Origin: Leucobacter soli
Lineage (GTDB): Bacteria; Actinomycetota; Actinomycetes; Actinomycetales; Microbacteriaceae
Length of the DNA: 64,000 nucleotides
Direction: 5' to 3'
Assembly (NCBI RefSeq): GCF_910593785.1
Contig: NZ_CAJVAP010000004.1
Span: 1 to 64,000, forward strand
Below are positions 61,646-64,000 of the stretch, piece after piece. How positions within the stretch are numbered: the stretch's first letter is position 1; each line of letters begins with the position of its first letter. The notes beneath the pieces are model-generated. The model was not told the DNA's origin, made no database searches, and was given only the letters and a program-made list of their open reading frames with translations. A program made the position numbers and the translations under genes.

Positions 61646-64000
61646 ATGATCCGTTTCGATCCCTCCCAGGAGCGCGTGCTCGGCCTCGACGCCTCTCGCC
61701 ACGCCCGCGTGCTCGGTGCTCCCGGCACGGGAAAGACACGTCTGCTCGCCGAGGTGTATGCGAGGGCTTTGGAACTCCCCGGGTGGTCGGAATCCGAGGT
61801 GCTCGCGCTGGCGCCGAATCGCCTCGCGGCGGCGTCGCTCCGTGCCGGGATCGAGACACGGATCCCGCATGCGCTCGGCGGTGCTCCCGCGCGGACGCCG
61901 GCCTCGCTGGCCTTCGCCGTGCTCGCGGAGGCGGCTGCGGCCACCGGCGAGCCGGCTCCACGGCTGCTCACCGGGACGGTGCAGGACGAGGGGATCGCAG
62001 CGACGGTGGAGCGGATGATCGAGTCGGAAGGGGCGACGGGCGCGCTCGTCCCCGAAGTGCTCAGAAGCCCGACGTTTCGCGCGGAGCTCCGAGAATTCTG
62101 GCGGGTGCTCGACGATTTCGATCTCGACCCGGATGCGCTCGCGCGGCGGCTCGACGATGCGCGTCACCGCGCTGCGAGCGAGGCCGTGACCGAAGCGCCG
62201 GATTCGGGGCTGCTCGATCGATGGGAGTATGCGCTGCGCCTGGTGGCGGAGGCCGGTCGGCGGCTCGCCGAAGACCGTCCGGCGGAGCTGAGCTCGAGCG
62301 GCCTGATCCGGGAGGCGAGCCGGTGCGTGAACGCGGGGCGCGTGGCTCCGCCCCGGCTGATCCTGGTCGACGACGCGCAGGAGATCGGTGAGGGGGAGCT
62401 GGCGCTGATCGCTTCCTGCGCCGCCGCAGGAAGCCGTGTCTGGTTGTTCGGCGATCCCGACATCGCGACCGAGACCTTCCGAGGAGAGCGTGCTCGTGTG
62501 CTGATGGACTTCGCGGCCGAGCTCGGTCGGCGGGGGGTGCGAAGCGAGCCCGAGCAGGTGGTCGTACTCGAGACCGTGCACCGCCACGGTGCGGAGCTTC
62601 GCGGTTTCGTCCGGGGGCTCACCTCGCGGCTCGGTTCGGCCGGGATGCCGCGACAGCGCGAGGCCTCCGCCTCGGCGGTGGAACGTACGGGGGACGAGGT
62701 GCGGTTCGCGACTGCGGCTTCTCCGTCGGAACAGCTGGGGATCATCGCGCACCGCCTCCGCGCCAGGCATCTGGGGCTAGATGGTCGCGAGCCCCTGCGC
62801 TGGGGGCGGATGGCCGTCGTCTGCCGATCGCGCACCGAGGCATCGCGCCTCGCCCGAGGTCTCGCCGCGCATCAGGTGCCGACCGGCGTCACGGCCGGTG
62901 GCATCGTGCTGCGCGAGCATCGGGCCGTCAGGAATCTGATTCGTCTGCTGCAGCATGCGCTGGGACTCGCCGCGTTCAGCGCCTCCGATGTCCTCGACCT
63001 GCTCGCCGGGCCGATCGGTGGTCTCGACCCGGTCGCGGTGCGCCGACTGCGAGGCGCAGTGATGCTTCTGGAGCGGCGCGATGCGAGCGATGCGGGCCGG
63101 GAGGCTCGCGCCACCGATGACGTGCTGCTCGACGCCTTCGCGCACCCCGGCACCGAGCCGCTGGTCGACAGCCGAGGAGGCCGCGCGCTGCGGCGACTCG
63201 GCCGCATCGCCGCAGCGGGGGAGGACGATCACCGCAGTGGTGGCACCGCACGCGAGACGCTGTGGGCGCTGTGGAGCACGACGAAACTCGCCGACGAATG
63301 GCAGGAGCGGGCGTTGAACGGACGCGGAGGCCGGGCGGACGAAGCGCAGCGCTCTCTCGACGCGACGATGGGGCTCTTCTTCGCGCTCCAGCGGCATGAG
63401 GAGCAGGACAGCTCGCAGCCGATCGAGCAACTGCTGGAGGAACTGCTCGAGAGCGCGGTGCCGGAGGACTCCCTCGCACAGCGCGCGCAGCGGGACGCGG
63501 TGACCGTCACGACGCCGCAGGGCACGATAGGTCGCGAATTCGACCTCGTGGCCATCGTCGGCGCGCAGGACGGCGCCTGGCCGAACACCCGTGCTCGTGG
63601 ATCGTTGCTGGGCGCGGTGGCGCTGGAACGATGGCTGCGCGGCGGGTCGGCCGACGACCCCTCCAGGCGGGACACGATCCATGACGAACTCCGGCTCTAC
63701 GCGCAGGCCTGCTCGCGCGCTTGCGACGAACTGCTGGTGGTCGCGATCAGCGACGAGGATCATCACCCGAGCCCGTTCTTCGGCTTCGGCAGCGCGCATC
63801 TCCAGGAGGGGATGCCGAGCTCCCGACTCACGTTGCGCGGGGCGACCGCCGCGATGCGGCGGCGACTGGTAGCGGATCCCGAGGACGGGGACGCCCTCGG
63901 CTCGCTCGTCGAGCTCGCCCGCAGCGGGGCACCGGGCGCCCACCCGGACGAATGGTACGGCGTGTCGGCACCCAGCACCGACGCGCCCCTCCACGACCTC
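61646..64000 (+). CDS. ATP-dependent DNA helicase, UvrD/RecB family (AdnA-like), 3' end off the window
   Basis: 785 codons are visible, with no stop. Motifs: RFDPSQERVLGLD (Q-motif), Walker A GAPGTGKTRLL near 28-38, LAPNRLAAASLR (Ia), the Walker-B-like LILVDDAQEIGEGEL near 238, FGDPDIATETFRG near 265, and a C-terminal domain beginning ITVTTPQGTIGREFDLVAIVGAQDGAWP near 620 with YAQACSRACDELLVV. The motif II is DDAQ rather than DEAQ/DEFQ. The size and context suit AdnA, one half of the actinobacterial AdnAB end-resection helicase-nuclease, with the nuclease domain beyond the edge. Confidence 0.8.
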   Translation, partial: MIRFDPSQERVLGLDASRHARVLGAPGTGKTRLLAEVYARALELPGWSESEVLALAPNRLAAASLRAGIETRIPHALGGAPARTPASLAFAVLAEAAAATGEPAPRLLTGTVQDEGIAATVERMIESEGATGALVPEVLRSPTFRAELREFWRVLDDFDLDPDALARRLDDARHRAASEAVTEAPDSGLLDRWEYALRLVAEAGRRLAEDRPAELSSSGLIREASRCVNAGRVAPPRLILVDDAQEIGEGELALIASCAAAGSRVWLFGDPDIATETFRGERARVLMDFAAELGRRGVRSEPEQVVVLETVHRHGAELRGFVRGLTSRLGSAGMPRQREASASAVERTGDEVRFATAASPSEQLGIIAHRLRARHLGLDGREPLRWGRMAVVCRSRTEASRLARGLAAHQVPTGVTAGGIVLREHRAVRNLIRLLQHALGLAAFSASDVLDLLAGPIGGLDPVAVRRLRGAVMLLERRDASDAGREARATDDVLLDAFAHPGTEPLVDSRGGRALRRLGRIAAAGEDDHRSGGTARETLWALWSTTKLADEWQERALNGRGGRADEAQRSLDATMGLFFALQRHEEQDSSQPIEQLLEELLESAVPEDSLAQRAQRDAVTVTTPQGTIGREFDLVAIVGAQDGAWPNTRARGSLLGAVALERWLRGGSADDPSRRDTIHDELRLYAQACSRACDELLVVAISDEDHHPSPFFGFGSAHLQEGMPSSRLTLRGATAAMRRRLVADPEDGDALGSLVELARSGAPGAHPDEWYGVSAPSTDAPLHDL

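Noticed and set aside
60068-62770. 900-codon minus-strand frame spanning the acylase and the helicase
   Set aside because: It is out of frame with the acylase and antisense to the AdnA-like helicase, both of which have strong motifs.

Overview
The window is high-GC actinobacterial chromosome. The housekeeping genes (leaderless promoters, DUF3107, DUF3117, TatB, MiaE_2-like ferritin fold, Mrp/DUF1003/MgtE_N operon, dapC/dapD/dapE, an AdnA-like helicase) fit the family Microbacteriaceae. Genus is not fixed by the sequence; Leucobacter-like is a guess.

Layout. 1-2.25 kb is a scrambled edge: the start of an IS3-type transposase, an EamA transporter missing its N-terminus and carrying a frameshift, a ketopantoate-reductase-like gene, and the zinc-finger tail of an Fpg/Nei DNA glycosylase. 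2.3-6.2 kb holds ordinary metabolic genes, including two adjacent, nearly identical hotdog thioesterases. At 6.35 kb lies tRNA-Glu(CTC). A 17.0-kb integrated element sits in its 3' end, bounded by a 46-bp direct repeat (6383-6428 and 23393-23438).

The element has a mobility half and a cargo half. The mobility half has a tyrosine integrase, an excisionase-like HTH protein, a hypothetical with a helix-turn-helix-like tail, a zeta-toxin pair and a MobF relaxase-helicase (TraA). There is no mating-pair apparatus or coupling protein in the window, so it looks mobilizable rather than self-transmissible. The cargo is a copper package: a beta-propeller lipoprotein, a DUF305 lipoprotein, two divergent DUF6153 proteins, a 38-aa membrane peptide, an M23 peptidase, a Tat-exported multicopper oxidase, a small membrane protein, then a perfect CsoR-type palindrome followed by a YHS protein and a CopB-type P1B-ATPase.

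Downstream of the element are an FAD monooxygenase and argC-argJ. An 11.4-kb type IV pilus operon on the minus strand (pilB-pilT-pilC-pilA-pilV-pilW-pilX-pilM-pilN-pilO) then lies between argJ and argB, and the prepilin peptidase pilD directly follows argB. The PilX-like protein carries ricin-type repeats and is a candidate pilus adhesin. From 40.9 kb onward come ferredoxin, the lysine/DAP genes dapC, dapD and dapE, citrate synthase, an O-methyltransferase, tatB, mrp, DUF1003, an MgtE_N/CBS protein, a stress-protein-like gene, an aminopeptidase P, a PHP phosphoesterase, a DEAD-box helicase, a ferritin-fold protein, an RlmC-type methyltransferase, DUF3107, a penicillin acylase and the 5' part of an AdnA/UvrD-type helicase that runs off the right edge.

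A strong genome-wide habit is visible: at least 17 genes have a TANNNT-like -10 hexamer ending 6 (sometimes 7) nt before the start codon, which predicts leaderless transcripts.
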